Positions 1-9,735 are shown, counted from the first letter of the stretch. The stretch is DNA of 64,000 nt from Bacteroidia bacterium (GCA_026391295.1 JAPLDS010000073.1:1-64000), one strand, 5' to 3'. Made by a program: numbers and translations. Notes: generated by a model from the letters alone, not told the origin.

Positions 1-5
1 CTCAA

Positions 6-45
6 TATCAATATAAACATGATATATGTCATGTTAATATTGATA
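6..45. repeat. Near-perfect 40-bp inverted repeat
   Basis: Two 17-bp arms (6-22 and 29-45) match at 16 of 17 positions around a 6-nt centre. The inner part reads AACATGA-N6-TCATGTT, which has the TGA-N6-TCA geometry of CRP/FNR-family operators. No T-run follows, so a standard intrinsic terminator is less likely than an operator or the 3' hairpin of a gene left of the window. Confidence 0.6.
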
Positions 46-633
46 CAACTCGTAAATTACTGGTGTAACTTTAACTTTTACTATTCCACCTAAGCAGAAG
101 GTCCAAATTAACCTACACGAATACCCCAGAATCTTTAACGATTAAGTTTAAATTTATCACATTCTTGATTTTTACGCAATTCTAGACTTTAATACACGTT
201 AGAAAACAAAATTTAAATTTCAAATCAATTGAACGGCTTGACAGGCGCTGATTAATTTTTAAAGATTTAAAGCAAAAAGTAAAATAAAATGTCTAAAACA
301 TGATAAAAGTCATATTATTGCCCTTGTCATTCGTCCCAAAATAGATGAAATATAATACAGCTAATATTTTTAGGTGATTAAAGAAATAATTTAAAACTTT
401 GGAATTGAATTTACAGACTACCCCCAAGAATCCTGGCTAAAGCATTTCTCAAAACAGATAGGTAGTCGAATTACAACAAAAACAGTTCAACATTCGTGTC
501 ACTCAATTAGAAGTTACAATACATCCAACAATAGAGAATTAAAATACCTATTAGATCATCTCAGTGTTTTTGAAGTTAATACGTAAGCAAATAGATTAAA
601 TCGACTAGTCAGTCACATTAATCTAATTATTAG
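46..633. other. AT-rich leader region without a supported gene
   Basis: This gap precedes the LytTR regulator gene. It contains a second copy of the AACATGA-N6-TCAT motif at 297-316 (17 of 20 bases equal to 16-35). A 63-codon open stretch at 395-586 (+) has no ATG and no recognisable product; it could be a gene remnant. No clear TAnnTTTG promoter was found close to the start codon at 634. Confidence 0.5.
297..316. promoter_or_regulatory. Second copy of the AACATGA-N6-TCAT motif
   Basis: The 20-bp site matches 16-35 at 17 of 20 positions and keeps the dyad AACATGA / TCATATT with a 6-nt centre. Two like-spaced dyads in one leader suggest binding sites for a dimeric regulator of the CRP/FNR class. 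This is a pattern-based inference; the binding protein is unknown. Confidence 0.35.
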
Positions 634-1443
634 ATGAATACTGCGGTCTTAATTAACGATAAAGACAATGCCCTACTAACATTAATTGGGCTTCTGTGTA
701 ATTTCAATTCGTTGAAATTAACGATCTGTGGGACCACCAATCGTTTAGACGAGGGTGTTCAGCTCATTAAACGGACCAATCCTGATCTTGTATTTATCGA
801 TCTTGACATGCTTGACGAAGATGGGTTATCCATCTACACACATTTTAGCAATCCAGCATTTAAAATAATCTTTGTTTCTGGCGATCAGCCTCCGATTTTG
901 GATATTTCGAAATCAGACACTTTTGCTCATCTTCAGAAGCCACTAACAATTAGTGAGCTTCAATCTAAGATTCAGATTTTATTAGAGTTATATGGTGACG
1001 AACAAGAGTTTCATGCTCACGCCTACCCTATTCAAAACGCTGGTCGCCCAACGGTAGAAGGGACCACAATTGTTTTAGATGTCGAGAGTGGCTTTATGGT
1101 TGAGAACACGAACAACATTGAGTTTTGCAAGGCCAATCAGGCATATTCGATCATGAAATTACACACAGGGAATGAAGTGTTAATCACCAAATCGCTAAAA
1201 TACCTAGAGCGGTTGCTAGGAAATAATCAGTTCTACAGAATACACAAATCATACCTGGTCAACATCTTATATATCTGCCGTTATGTAAAAGGGAAAGAGA
1301 GTTTTATCCTATTAAAAAGTGGAATAAAGATTCCTGTTTCAGTACGGGTCAGTTATACGATAAATAAAGATATCAAACGATTGCTCGAACATAGGGGGAC
1401 AATCTGCCCAATTAACCCGGCTGATTGTCCATTACATCACTAG
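634..1443 (+). CDS. LytTR-family response regulator
   Basis: The 269-residue protein has an N-terminal receiver domain (about 1-118) and a C-terminal LytTR DNA-binding domain (about 160-260). Asp56 in the FIDLDM segment is the likely phosphoacceptor, and the HKSYLVN segment is typical of LytTR. Proteins of this class bind DNA as phosphorylation-controlled dimers. No histidine kinase is encoded nearby. The acidic pocket near residues 8-11 (NDKDN) is less canonical than usual. The gene precedes the polysaccharide operon on the same strand, so it is a plausible regulator of surface glycan production. A 13-nt-loop hairpin starts at its stop codon. The start at 634 is the first ATG of the frame and gives a complete receiver domain. 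Confidence 0.88.
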   Translation: MNTAVLINDKDNALLTLIGLLCNFNSLKLTICGTTNRLDEGVQLIKRTNPDLVFIDLDMLDEDGLSIYTHFSNPAFKIIFVSGDQPPILDISKSDTFAHLQKPLTISELQSKIQILLELYGDEQEFHAHAYPIQNAGRPTVEGTTIVLDVESGFMVENTNNIEFCKANQAYSIMKLHTGNEVLITKSLKYLERLLGNNQFYRIHKSYLVNILYICRYVKGKESFILLKSGIKIPVSVRVSYTINKDIKRLLEHRGTICPINPADCPLHH

Positions 1444-1465
1444 CACTAAGCCCTATCTAGTGATG
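1435..1465 (+). promoter_or_regulatory. Hairpin overlapping the stop codon of the LytTR gene
   Basis: Perfect 9-bp arms (1435-1443 and 1457-1465) enclose a 13-nt loop, and the left arm includes the TAG stop. No T-run follows. It may act as an attenuator or processing site between the regulator and the polysaccharide operon. Confidence 0.4.
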
Positions 1466-1564
1466 CCAAATCAAGGGCCTGCTTAGTTACTATCCTGTGA
1501 CTGAGGAGGCGAAGCTGGGAAAAGCCGAAAGTCCAAGGCGACAAAATAGCCAAAAAAATTCACC

Positions 1565-2680
1565 ATGAAACAACCATCACCTCAAACAACTCTACCTTCC
1601 ACGGAGGACGAAATCGATCTTTTAGCTTTAGCTCAAAAGATCTGGAAAGGACGTGCCTTTGTTTTACAAACTGTTGCAATTTGCACCATTCTTGGGATTG
1701 CCATTGCATTAATCACTCCCGCAGAATACTCGGCCAGCAGCACTATTGTACCGCAGCTAGGTGATTCAAATACTAAACTTGGTGGATTAGGTGGGCTAGC
1801 AGCTTTAGCTGGTTTAAACGTTGATATGGCTGCACAAAGTGGCATTGATCTCTCTCCAGTAGTGTACCCTCAGATTGCAAGTAGCATCCCCTTTCAATTG
1901 GAGTTGATGAATACGCCTCTCAATTTCAAAGTGTCCGATAATTCAATAAGTCTTTTTGATTATTTAACCAAGTTTCAAAAGCAAACAATCTTAGGAACAA
2001 TTAAGAAATACACCCTAGGATTACCGGGTATACTATCTAAGTTGCTACAAGGGGAAAAGGCAGTTACAATTGATTCATCTAATAATGAACTAACTCCACT
2101 TAAATTAACTGACGATCAGGTGGAGATTATGAATTCACTTGTTGATATAGTTACACTATCCATGATGACAAAAGATGGGTATATTAAAATTACTGTCAAC
2201 CTCCCAGAGCCATTAGCTGCAGCCCAACTTGCCATTAAGGCACAAAAATTATTGGAAAAATACGTAATTGATTTTAAGACTAAAAAGGTACAAGCCAATC
2301 TCCTATTTATTCAAGGGAGTTATTTAAAAGCCAAGGACGAATTTGAAAAAGCTCAAGTAAAACTTACTATGGCGAATGACAGAAGCAAAGGATTCATAAG
2401 TGGCATACCGCAGATTGAGACTGACAGACTCCAAACTCAATACACCATAACTTTCAGTGTTTATCAGGAATTAGCACGACAATTTGAACAAGCAAAGATT
2501 CAAGTTAAAAAGGAGACTCCCATTTTTACAATTATAGAGCCTCCAATGGTGCCGCATGAGCGCTCAAAGCCACAACGATCTATAGTCGTTCTAATCTGGT
2601 TTTTTATAGGAGGTGCTATTGGTATCGTTGTAATATTTACGAAGGATTATTTTGAGACTATGAAAGTAAGGCTAAACTAG
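1565..2680 (+). CDS. Wzz/GumC-type polysaccharide chain-length determinant
   Basis: This 371-residue inner-membrane protein has the Wzz layout: a cytoplasmic N-terminus, a transmembrane helix near 33-52, a long periplasmic part with a predicted helical stretch around 240-315, and a second transmembrane helix near 338-358. A glycine/leucine-rich segment (GGLGGLAALAGLN) lies around 72-86. Wzz proteins set the modal length of glycans made by a Wzy polymerase. No cytoplasmic tyrosine kinase domain follows the second helix, so it is not a full Wzc co-polymerase. The gene begins 121 nt after the LytTR gene and leads the biosynthetic run that follows. Confidence 0.85.
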   Translation: MKQPSPQTTLPSTEDEIDLLALAQKIWKGRAFVLQTVAICTILGIAIALITPAEYSASSTIVPQLGDSNTKLGGLGGLAALAGLNVDMAAQSGIDLSPVVYPQIASSIPFQLELMNTPLNFKVSDNSISLFDYLTKFQKQTILGTIKKYTLGLPGILSKLLQGEKAVTIDSSNNELTPLKLTDDQVEIMNSLVDIVTLSMMTKDGYIKITVNLPEPLAAAQLAIKAQKLLEKYVIDFKTKKVQANLLFIQGSYLKAKDEFEKAQVKLTMANDRSKGFISGIPQIETDRLQTQYTITFSVYQELARQFEQAKIQVKKETPIFTIIEPPMVPHERSKPQRSIVVLIWFFIGGAIGIVVIFTKDYFETMKVRLN

Positions 2681-2732
2681 TTTCATAAGCAAAATCGAGA
2701 ATAATAAAAACGAATAATCAATTAAATATACA

Positions 2733-4040
2733 ATGAATTACGCTTTAATCTTGCAAGACAAAATAAGTCAAAACTTGGAAGTTATTGGCATTATTGGTCT
2801 TGGCTATGTTGGGTTACCCTTGGCGGTAGGGTTTGCGAAGGCAGGACTTCAAGTTATTGGATTTGATAAGTCAACCGACAAGGTTAACAAGATAAATCAA
2901 GGTGATAACTACATCAAAGATATCCGCGACGCTGTCTTGCGCGAGGTTGTTGATAGCATAAAGCTTACTGCAACCGCTGATTTCACGCGGATAAAAGAGT
3001 GTGATGCTTTACTAATCTGTGTACCAACACCACTAGATAAATTCCGAAAGCCCGAGATGAGTTATATCGAGTCAGCCTGCAAGACTATTGGGCAGCACAT
3101 GAAGGCAGGAACTTTTATAAGTCTCGAGAGTACCACCTACCCAACAACCACCGAAGAGTTGATGCTACCGATTATTGAGAAGACTTCTGGGTTAAAGAGC
3201 GAGGTAGATTTCTGGCTTGCTTATTCACCCGAACGTGTCGATCCAGGGAATGTAACTTTTCATACGAAGAACACCCCTAAAGTATTAGGCGCCATATCGA
3301 AAGAGGGGTTGGAAATCGGTGAAAAAATATATTCCAAGGCTATCGACAAGCTACATTTGGTTAGCTCAACTAAAGTTGCCGAAATGGTTAAGATCTTAGA
3401 GAACACCTATCGGTTAGTGAATATAAGTCTGATTAATGAATTGGCCTTATTATCAGGCAAGATGGGCATCGACATTTGGGAAGTTATTGAAGCAGCGAAG
3501 ACCAAGCCATTTGGTTTTCAAGCTTTTTATCCTGGTATAGGCATTGGAGGGCATTGCATTCCGCTGGATCCATTTTATCTTGAGCACATTGCCAAGAAGT
3601 ATGATTTTGATTTAAGCATGATACATGCAGCGGGTCATATTAACATGAGGATGCCGAATTACATGACCAACAAGATCACCTCGGCATTAAACAGTCACAA
3701 GAAATCAATTATGGGCAGCAAGATTCTCTTTCTAGGTGTGGCCTACAAGCCCAATATTGACGATGAACGCGAATCTCCTGCCTTAAAAATCATGGGTGAA
3801 GTTGCTAAAAAAGGTGGCGTGGTTACCTATCACGATCCTTATATTCCCGGTATCAAAACCGAAAATAGAACTTTTCAATCGGTAATCCTAAACAAGGAAG
3901 CGCTTAATGAAGCTGATTACATAGTAATTACGACCAATCATGAGAATTTTGATATTGATTTTATTACAGGCAATTCGAAGTTGATTGTTGATTTACGAAA
4001 TGTAACAAAAGAAAAATCGGAAAAGATATATAAACTATAA
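2733..4040 (+). CDS. UDP-N-acetyl-hexosamine 6-dehydrogenase (WbpA/WecC/TviB-like)
   Basis: The 435-residue cytosolic enzyme belongs to the UDP-glucose/GDP-mannose dehydrogenase family. It has an N-terminal Rossmann NAD-binding motif GLGYVGLPLA (about 22-31), a central dimerisation domain, and the catalytic segment GGHCIPLDP, whose Cys forms the thioester intermediate. A C-terminal UDP-binding domain carries FLGVAYKPNIDDERESPAL. The family oxidises C6 of a UDP-sugar to a uronic acid with two NAD+. The closest family feel is the UDP-GlcNAc or UDP-ManNAc type rather than UDP-glucose, but substrate cannot be settled from motifs. It would supply an acidic sugar to the glycan. The next gene starts 2 nt after its stop. 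Confidence 0.9.
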   Translation: MNYALILQDKISQNLEVIGIIGLGYVGLPLAVGFAKAGLQVIGFDKSTDKVNKINQGDNYIKDIRDAVLREVVDSIKLTATADFTRIKECDALLICVPTPLDKFRKPEMSYIESACKTIGQHMKAGTFISLESTTYPTTTEELMLPIIEKTSGLKSEVDFWLAYSPERVDPGNVTFHTKNTPKVLGAISKEGLEIGEKIYSKAIDKLHLVSSTKVAEMVKILENTYRLVNISLINELALLSGKMGIDIWEVIEAAKTKPFGFQAFYPGIGIGGHCIPLDPFYLEHIAKKYDFDLSMIHAAGHINMRMPNYMTNKITSALNSHKKSIMGSKILFLGVAYKPNIDDERESPALKIMGEVAKKGGVVTYHDPYIPGIKTENRTFQSVILNKEALNEADYIVITTNHENFDIDFITGNSKLIVDLRNVTKEKSEKIYKL

Positions 4041-4042
4041 CA

Positions 4043-5266
4043 ATGTCATTAAAAGAAAAACTCTCTTATAATCTTATAATCCAATCTATTGGGCCTACTC
4101 TGTCTTTTCTGACAATATTTATTATTGCAAAATTCGGAGGAGCTGAGGTACAAGGGCGTTATGCCAGTGTAACAGCTTGGATAAATTTGGCTGTTGTCAT
4201 TGGGACGTTTGGATTTCCACAAGGGTTTATCTACTTAATTAACAAACTTTATGTTTCGCCCAAGGTGCTGTTTAAATTCACAAGTTTCTATTGTTTAGTT
4301 TTCATCGTATGTTTCAATTTAATTGTTCTCACATTAATTGAGCTTAATATGGTTAGTCCATTAGTTCTAAGTACACTCTCTCAAGTCATTCTTATTAGTT
4401 TGCCAGTTACTATGCTAGTATTTCATGGACTTCTTCGGGGTATATATCTCACTCATAATCAAAGCATTTTATTTGCAGCATTTTCTATTCTTCCAGCTAC
4501 CTTTCTTTTTCCATTCGTATTAACCGGCGTTATTTTACATCAGTACAATTTTCATTTAATCTATTTAGTTTCTTCAATACCAGTTCTGATTACCGTTTTA
4601 ATCTTAGTAAAGCCTATTCTAAACAGTTCAGAAAGCTCTTCAATAAAAACATTTCCCTGGACTGCTTTATTCAATCATGGAACGAACTCTTTTTTACAAG
4701 CATTGTTTTTTGTTCTCCAACCAATAATTGCTTATTGGTTTATTAACAAATACATTGGCGGCGAATTAGAAATTGGTTATTTTAATCTTGGTCTTTTCCT
4801 GTTTCAAGGCTTTTTAGTACCAATTGGAATGGTGGCTCCTCTACTTTTCGAGCATTGGACAAAAAATGACGATCAAAACCTGATCATGAAATTTAACAGA
4901 TTCAAAGTTTTTTTTATTGAGTTAATTATCGGGGGAATGTTAGCCTTGCTGTTAAACTATTTTATACCACTTGTATTTGGATCCGAATACATCCCATCAA
5001 TACAGGTTGTGCAAATTTTACTGTTTATAACTCCGGTTATTTTCCATGTCAGAGTTTTAATTCCTGCAATACATTCTAAAGGCTATCCACAGTATAATAC
5101 TATTATCGGATTGGCAAGACTGCTCGTATTTATATGTTTATCTTATGTATGGATCTTAAATTCCAGCAATCTACTCGTTGGGTTGGCAATTTGCTGGACC
5201 ACATCAGAGATAATTGGAGCATTATTAACCCTAAGAGCATATAACTTACTCCCAAAGACTAAATAA
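4043..5266 (+). CDS. Wzx-type polysaccharide flippase
   Basis: The 407-residue protein is almost wholly hydrophobic, with about 12 predicted membrane helices, as expected for the MOP/PST flippase superfamily. It would move undecaprenyl-diphosphate-linked repeat units across the inner membrane. Assignment rests on hydropathy, length, the N-terminal LSFLTIFIIAKFGGAEVQGRYA-like start region of the family, and its place between sugar-synthesis and transferase genes with a Wzz and a Wzy candidate. It starts 2 nt after the dehydrogenase stop, so translation is probably coupled. Base composition is more AT-rich than the housekeeping genes, usual for exchanged surface-glycan genes. Confidence 0.8.
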   Translation: MSLKEKLSYNLIIQSIGPTLSFLTIFIIAKFGGAEVQGRYASVTAWINLAVVIGTFGFPQGFIYLINKLYVSPKVLFKFTSFYCLVFIVCFNLIVLTLIELNMVSPLVLSTLSQVILISLPVTMLVFHGLLRGIYLTHNQSILFAAFSILPATFLFPFVLTGVILHQYNFHLIYLVSSIPVLITVLILVKPILNSSESSSIKTFPWTALFNHGTNSFLQALFFVLQPIIAYWFINKYIGGELEIGYFNLGLFLFQGFLVPIGMVAPLLFEHWTKNDDQNLIMKFNRFKVFFIELIIGGMLALLLNYFIPLVFGSEYIPSIQVVQILLFITPVIFHVRVLIPAIHSKGYPQYNTIIGLARLLVFICLSYVWILNSSNLLVGLAICWTTSEIIGALLTLRAYNLLPKTK

Positions 5267-5280
5267 CTTGAAGAACTATT

Positions 5281-5832
5281 ATGGCCATAATTATTCTATT
5301 TAAAAATATTGCCGCAAATCTTTTTGAAATAATATATTATTTGATAGGAAACATAAGAGCAAGCCTTCTTGGAGTCAGATTAGGAAGGGGGGCAAAAGTA
5401 AGCCCTAAAGCAAAAATTAAAGGTGCATATTTTATCGATAATGCCACAGTTGGTTCAGCTGTAGTTTTAGGAGAAGGTAGCTATATTAATTCTGGATTTA
5501 TCATGACTGGTATTATAGGCAAATATTGCTCAATTGCGTATAACGTAATTATTGGACCTACTGAGCATAATCCTAAAATATTCTCTACATCTCCATCTCA
5601 TGCAACTAAACTTGGATTACCTACCAGCAAAGTCGAAAAGCTGGTAGCTCCGCCAATCATTGAGGATGAAGACTGGATAGGCGCTAACGTTGTAGTTCTG
5701 AAAGGAGTAATTATAGGTAAGGGAGCTATAATTGCTGCTGGAGCAGTTGTAACAAAAGATGTACCTGCAATGGAAATTTGGGGAGGTGTACCTGCTAGGT
5801 TTATTAAAAGAAGAGAGCTCAAAATATTCTAG
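5281..5832 (+). CDS. Hexapeptide-repeat acyltransferase (CatB/WbbJ type)
   Basis: The 183-residue protein shows left-handed beta-helix hexapeptide repeats from about residue 35, for example the IIGKYCSIAYNVIIGP region and the later GANVVVLKGVIIGKGAIIAAG-type run, and ends in the usual GVPARFIKRR segment. A His in the TEHNP loop matches the catalytic His of the xenobiotic acetyltransferase subgroup. The enzyme would add an acetyl (or other acyl) group from acyl-CoA to a sugar of the repeat unit. A short hydrophobic N-terminal helix precedes the repeats. Donor and acceptor are unknown. It lies 14 nt after the flippase gene and 6 nt before the polymerase gene. Confidence 0.82.
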   Translation: MAIIILFKNIAANLFEIIYYLIGNIRASLLGVRLGRGAKVSPKAKIKGAYFIDNATVGSAVVLGEGSYINSGFIMTGIIGKYCSIAYNVIIGPTEHNPKIFSTSPSHATKLGLPTSKVEKLVAPPIIEDEDWIGANVVVLKGVIIGKGAIIAAGAVVTKDVPAMEIWGGVPARFIKRRELKIF

Positions 5833-5838
5833 CCACTT

Positions 5839-7206
5839 ATGCAAAATAGAGAATTTTTTGGATTATTAGGATTGTTAGTTTATTTCATAAGCTTGGCACT
5901 TTCTATAGTAATTGTTGCTCCAAAAAACGCAAGTAAACTCTTCAACTTGAAGCATTTCTTGCCTCTACTTTTTTTATCTCTTGTTGCCCTTTACGTATTG
6001 CCCTTATCTTTTTTTAATTATTCATTTTCAACACCTAGCGGAATTATTAGTGATCATTTTTATTCGTTTGCCGGATATATTCCACTTGCACTTGTTTTGT
6101 GCAGCATGTTTAATCTGGTTTTTTCTTTTTCATACCGCAAATTAGTTTTCAGAAAGGTCTATGTTGAACAGAGCAGTGAATCGAAGGAATTTTCAAAATT
6201 TGAAGTTTTCTTTATTTATATTCTTTTCTCAATCAGCATTTGGTTGTTATATCAGTTAAGTAAAGAAATTGGAGGTCTCCCCGGTCTTATCCTTTCCGGT
6301 TATCAAGTAACAGAATTATTTATTAATAAAGGTCATTATACAGTTGGTTTTGAATGGATTGTCACATTGAGTCTTTTATTGTGGGGAAATGCCTTGACTA
6401 CCCAAAGAAGAAAAAAGATAATTCCAACCATGCTTTTATTACTTACAGTAGCAGCTTCGTTTGCAATAATGGGACGAAGAGGAGCTCTTGTCATTTTAAT
6501 CGGTTCGTCAGTTTATTTGTTTCATCAATTATACAAACCAATCAAAACATATAAAATATTAGCTATTGGAATTCTCGGGTTTTACCTCTTAACTCTTATT
6601 GGTTTTCTTCGTGGAGATTCTTATGAAAATTTTTCTTCTTTAGTTGATAAAATGCAAATAAAAAAGGGAAGCCTTGATAACGACAACTCAGTCAGTTTCT
6701 TTTATACCATTACTACTGGAAATTTTGCTGTTCCATTCGAAACGTTCCCTCAAGTAATAAAATCTTTGGGTAATGAATATAATCCGGGATTTGGAGTATA
6801 TAGCCTACGACCCGTTACATCTATAATTCCTTCAGCGTTGTGGCTGGAAAGACCGCTTCCTTTAGCTAATTGGTACATGAAAACCTTTTATGGGACAACA
6901 CCGCTCAATGAAGGAAGACAATTCTTTCTGCTTTCGGCACCTTTTATGGATTTTGGACCTTCTGGCATAGTTATAATCGGGATAATATTTGCTTTTTTTT
7001 GGAGAAGCATATTAAAGATAGGAACCGAAAATAAAAAAGATATTCTTGCTATTACTTTCATTGCAATAATCATTGCAAGTTCTCTGAATATTGTTTCTTC
7101 TGATTTAGCCGGCTGGATGATTGCTTTTTCAAAAGGATATGCGTTCCCGATTATTCTGATATATTCCTTTAAAAAGATAAATCAATTGTCTCTTAAATAT
7201 CACTGA
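5839..7206 (+). CDS. Wzy-like O-antigen/capsule repeat-unit polymerase
   Basis: This 455-residue integral membrane protein has about ten to twelve hydrophobic helices and one large hydrophilic loop (about 265-350), the layout of Wzy and oligosaccharide-repeat polymerases. MGRRGALVILIG near 213-224 resembles the Arg-rich element common in this group. Sequence identity within the family is very low, so the call depends on topology and on the presence of Wzx and Wzz genes in the same run. It would join lipid-linked repeat units at the periplasmic face. Its stop overlaps the start of the next gene by one base (TGATG), which implies translational coupling. Confidence 0.75.
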   Translation: MQNREFFGLLGLLVYFISLALSIVIVAPKNASKLFNLKHFLPLLFLSLVALYVLPLSFFNYSFSTPSGIISDHFYSFAGYIPLALVLCSMFNLVFSFSYRKLVFRKVYVEQSSESKEFSKFEVFFIYILFSISIWLLYQLSKEIGGLPGLILSGYQVTELFINKGHYTVGFEWIVTLSLLLWGNALTTQRRKKIIPTMLLLLTVAASFAIMGRRGALVILIGSSVYLFHQLYKPIKTYKILAIGILGFYLLTLIGFLRGDSYENFSSLVDKMQIKKGSLDNDNSVSFFYTITTGNFAVPFETFPQVIKSLGNEYNPGFGVYSLRPVTSIIPSALWLERPLPLANWYMKTFYGTTPLNEGRQFFLLSAPFMDFGPSGIVIIGIIFAFFWRSILKIGTENKKDILAITFIAIIIASSLNIVSSDLAGWMIAFSKGYAFPIILIYSFKKINQLSLKYH

Positions 7207-8414
7207 TGAAACTATTCTATATTACTGCTTCATTCCCTTTTGGCTCAGGAGAATCATTTTTGATACCTGAGATTAAAGCTTTAAGAAATGAAAGCGTAAA
7301 TATCATTGTCGTACCACTCTTCCCCAGAGGCGCACTCCGTAACGATTGGGAGAATCTCCCTGGCAGAATATTTTTGGAGAAACTTATATCGCTAAAAATA
7401 CTCAATTGCTTTCTGTTATTTTCATGTTTCCATCCTATCTCACTTTATAAGCTAATTGTATTGCTTAAAGATTCGACCTTTTCACAATTCTTTAAAAATC
7501 TGGCAATTCTGCCAAAATCGGTATGGATATCCTCCATCATAAAAGCAGAAAAGCCAGATCATATACATGTGCACTGGGGTAGCACTACATCTTCTGCCGT
7601 AATGCTGGCTTCGGTAATTACTACAACTCCATGGTCATTAACCTGTCATCGTTGGGATATTTACGAAAACAACTTACTCCGCAAGAAATCTGAACGATCT
7701 GAATTTATTCGTTTCATTTCGGAAAAAGGGAAAACTGATGCCCTAAGATTTGGAGTTTTATCTGAAAAATCAGTTTTAATACCGATGGGAACTGAAATTC
7801 CAAGCAAACCCAATTCACCAGTATGGGAAAAGGAAAGTTTGGAATTTATTGTAATGTGTCCTGCTAACCTTATTCCAGTAAAAGGCCATATTTATTTAAT
7901 AGAGGCTGTAGATATATTGGTGAATGAAAGCTATAAAATAAAACTACTTATAGCTGGTGAAGGGTTCTTAAGAAAAGAGTTAGAAATCCTGATAAAAGAA
8001 AAGGGAATTTGTGCAAATGTTGATTTCCTGGGGCAGCTGCCACACAAAGCGCTACTGGATTATTATTCCAGCGGAAGAATTCACCTAATGGTATTACCAA
8101 GTATTGATTTAGGAAACGGCGAACACGAAGGAGTTCCGGTATCGCTCATGGAAGCAATGAGTTATGGGGTTCCGGTAATCTCAACTGAAACTGGATCAAT
8201 CAATGAATTGTTGCCCAAAGAAATAGGGTTAACTATTCCTGACAAATCTGCGAATGAACTGGCTCTCAAAATAAAATTCCTTTATGACAATCCGGATGAA
8301 TATAATAGTGCTTCAAAGCTATGCAGGAAAATTATAAAAAAAAATTGGAATATAAATACATCTGCTAAAGCATTAATAACATTAATTAGAGCAAATTCTG
8401 ATTTGGCAAACTAA
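7206..8414 (+). CDS. GT4-family glycosyltransferase
   Basis: The 402-residue cytosolic or membrane-associated enzyme has the GT-B fold signature of Glyco_transf_4/Glycos_transf_1. The C-terminal half holds the EX7E element in EHEGVPVSLMEAMSYG (near 310-325), followed by GVPVISTETGSINELL. An HVHWG segment in the N-terminal half resembles the acceptor-side motif of WcaL/AmsK-type transferases. It likely adds one sugar to the undecaprenyl-linked repeat unit. Its ATG overlaps the polymerase stop by one base. Donor sugar is not predictable from sequence. Confidence 0.88.
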   Translation: MKLFYITASFPFGSGESFLIPEIKALRNESVNIIVVPLFPRGALRNDWENLPGRIFLEKLISLKILNCFLLFSCFHPISLYKLIVLLKDSTFSQFFKNLAILPKSVWISSIIKAEKPDHIHVHWGSTTSSAVMLASVITTTPWSLTCHRWDIYENNLLRKKSERSEFIRFISEKGKTDALRFGVLSEKSVLIPMGTEIPSKPNSPVWEKESLEFIVMCPANLIPVKGHIYLIEAVDILVNESYKIKLLIAGEGFLRKELEILIKEKGICANVDFLGQLPHKALLDYYSSGRIHLMVLPSIDLGNGEHEGVPVSLMEAMSYGVPVISTETGSINELLPKEIGLTIPDKSANELALKIKFLYDNPDEYNSASKLCRKIIKKNWNINTSAKALITLIRANSDLAN

Positions 8415-8451
8415 GCCATACTGAAATGGAAAGTTATTTAATTTTTCAGAT

Positions 8452-9687
8452 ATGAACATTTTGTATCTCGATCATTATGCGGGCAGTCCAACGTTGGGAA
8501 TGCAGTTTCGTCCGTATTATTTATCCAAAGAATGGATAAAACAAGGTCACAAGGTTACCATAGTTGCTGCTAGTTATTCACATCTGAGAACAACTCAGCC
8601 AATTACAAAAAATGATCTGGACGAAGATATTATTGATGGCATTACATATATCTGGATCAATACTCCCGAATATCATTCATCAGGAATAAAAAGGATTCTT
8701 AACATCCTGACTTATGTTATAAAACTTTTTAAATATAGCAATAGGCTTTTGCTAAAAACAAGCCCCGATGCAGTGATAGCTTCATCAACGTATCCTTTAG
8801 ATATTTATCCTGCATTTCGAATAGCCAAAAAATGCAAGGCTAAACTTGTTTTTGAATTGCACGACTTATGGCCATTATCACCAATGCTAATCGGTGGTTA
8901 TTCCCAATATCATCCGTTCATCTGGCTATTGCAAAAAGCCGAAAATTTTGCCTGCCGGAAAAGTGATTGCGTTGTCTCAATATTAGGCAATACAAAAGAT
9001 CACCTCATACTGCATGGATTGAAAAGTGAAAAGTTTTTCCATGTCCCAAATGGTTTTTCTGAAAATGAACTAAATTTCGAAGGGACTCCGATCCCAGAGG
9101 AGCATGAGGAATTATTACAAAGGTTAAATGCAGAATCGAATCTGATTATAGGTTATGCTGGTGGGCATGCACCCTCAAACGCATTGAAGAGTTTCGTTTT
9201 AGCTTCAAAATATTTCGAGAATACTTCTACTATATCGTTTGTACTGGTAGGAAATGGGAATCAGAAAAATGAATTAATGCAAATAGCGAAGAATAACAAT
9301 CAGAAAAACATTTATTTTCTACCTTCAGTAAATAAAACTTCAATTCCACAATTATTACTGAAATTTGATTTGCTCTATGCCGGTGGCACAAGCAGCATCC
9401 TGCATCAATATGGCACCTCATACAATAAAATTACGGATTATATGTTGGCTGAAAAACCCATCATTTTTGCGGTTGATGAACCCAATTGTCTTGTTGAAAG
9501 AGTTGGATGTGGAATCCAAATTCCAGCTGAAAACAAAACAAAACTAATAGAAGCCATACAATTGCTTTCAAATTATTCTCAAGAGGAAAGGGAAGAAATG
9601 GGAAAAAAAGGAAGACAATATGCGCTAAGCAATTTAAATTACACAAGTCTATCAATAAAAATCATTGAAGTAATAGAGAACCCTTAA
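8452..9687 (+). CDS. GT4-family glycosyltransferase (WbuB-like)
   Basis: The 411-residue protein has a GT4-type GT-B architecture. The N-terminus (NILYLDHYAGSPTLGMQFRP) and the central ELHDLWPLSP segment match the WbuB-like group, in which an N-acetyl-amino-sugar is often the donor. The C-terminal part has the YAGGHAPSNAL donor-domain start but lacks a strong EX7E match. It probably adds a second sugar in repeat-unit assembly. It begins 37 nt after the first GT4 gene and belongs to the same run. Confidence 0.85.
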   Translation: MNILYLDHYAGSPTLGMQFRPYYLSKEWIKQGHKVTIVAASYSHLRTTQPITKNDLDEDIIDGITYIWINTPEYHSSGIKRILNILTYVIKLFKYSNRLLLKTSPDAVIASSTYPLDIYPAFRIAKKCKAKLVFELHDLWPLSPMLIGGYSQYHPFIWLLQKAENFACRKSDCVVSILGNTKDHLILHGLKSEKFFHVPNGFSENELNFEGTPIPEEHEELLQRLNAESNLIIGYAGGHAPSNALKSFVLASKYFENTSTISFVLVGNGNQKNELMQIAKNNNQKNIYFLPSVNKTSIPQLLLKFDLLYAGGTSSILHQYGTSYNKITDYMLAEKPIIFAVDEPNCLVERVGCGIQIPAENKTKLIEAIQLLSNYSQEEREEMGKKGRQYALSNLNYTSLSIKIIEVIENP

Positions 9688-9735
9688 ACCACTATTATAA
9701 TATCTTAATTTAAGTCATATTAATTAATCCTAATT

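Noticed and set aside
395-586. 63-codon open stretch upstream of the LytTR gene
   Set aside because: No ATG, no recognisable family and no promoter; at best a gene remnant.
1633-2298. Minus-strand reading frames inside the Wzz-like gene
   Set aside because: Low-complexity shadows of a well-supported gene on the other strand.
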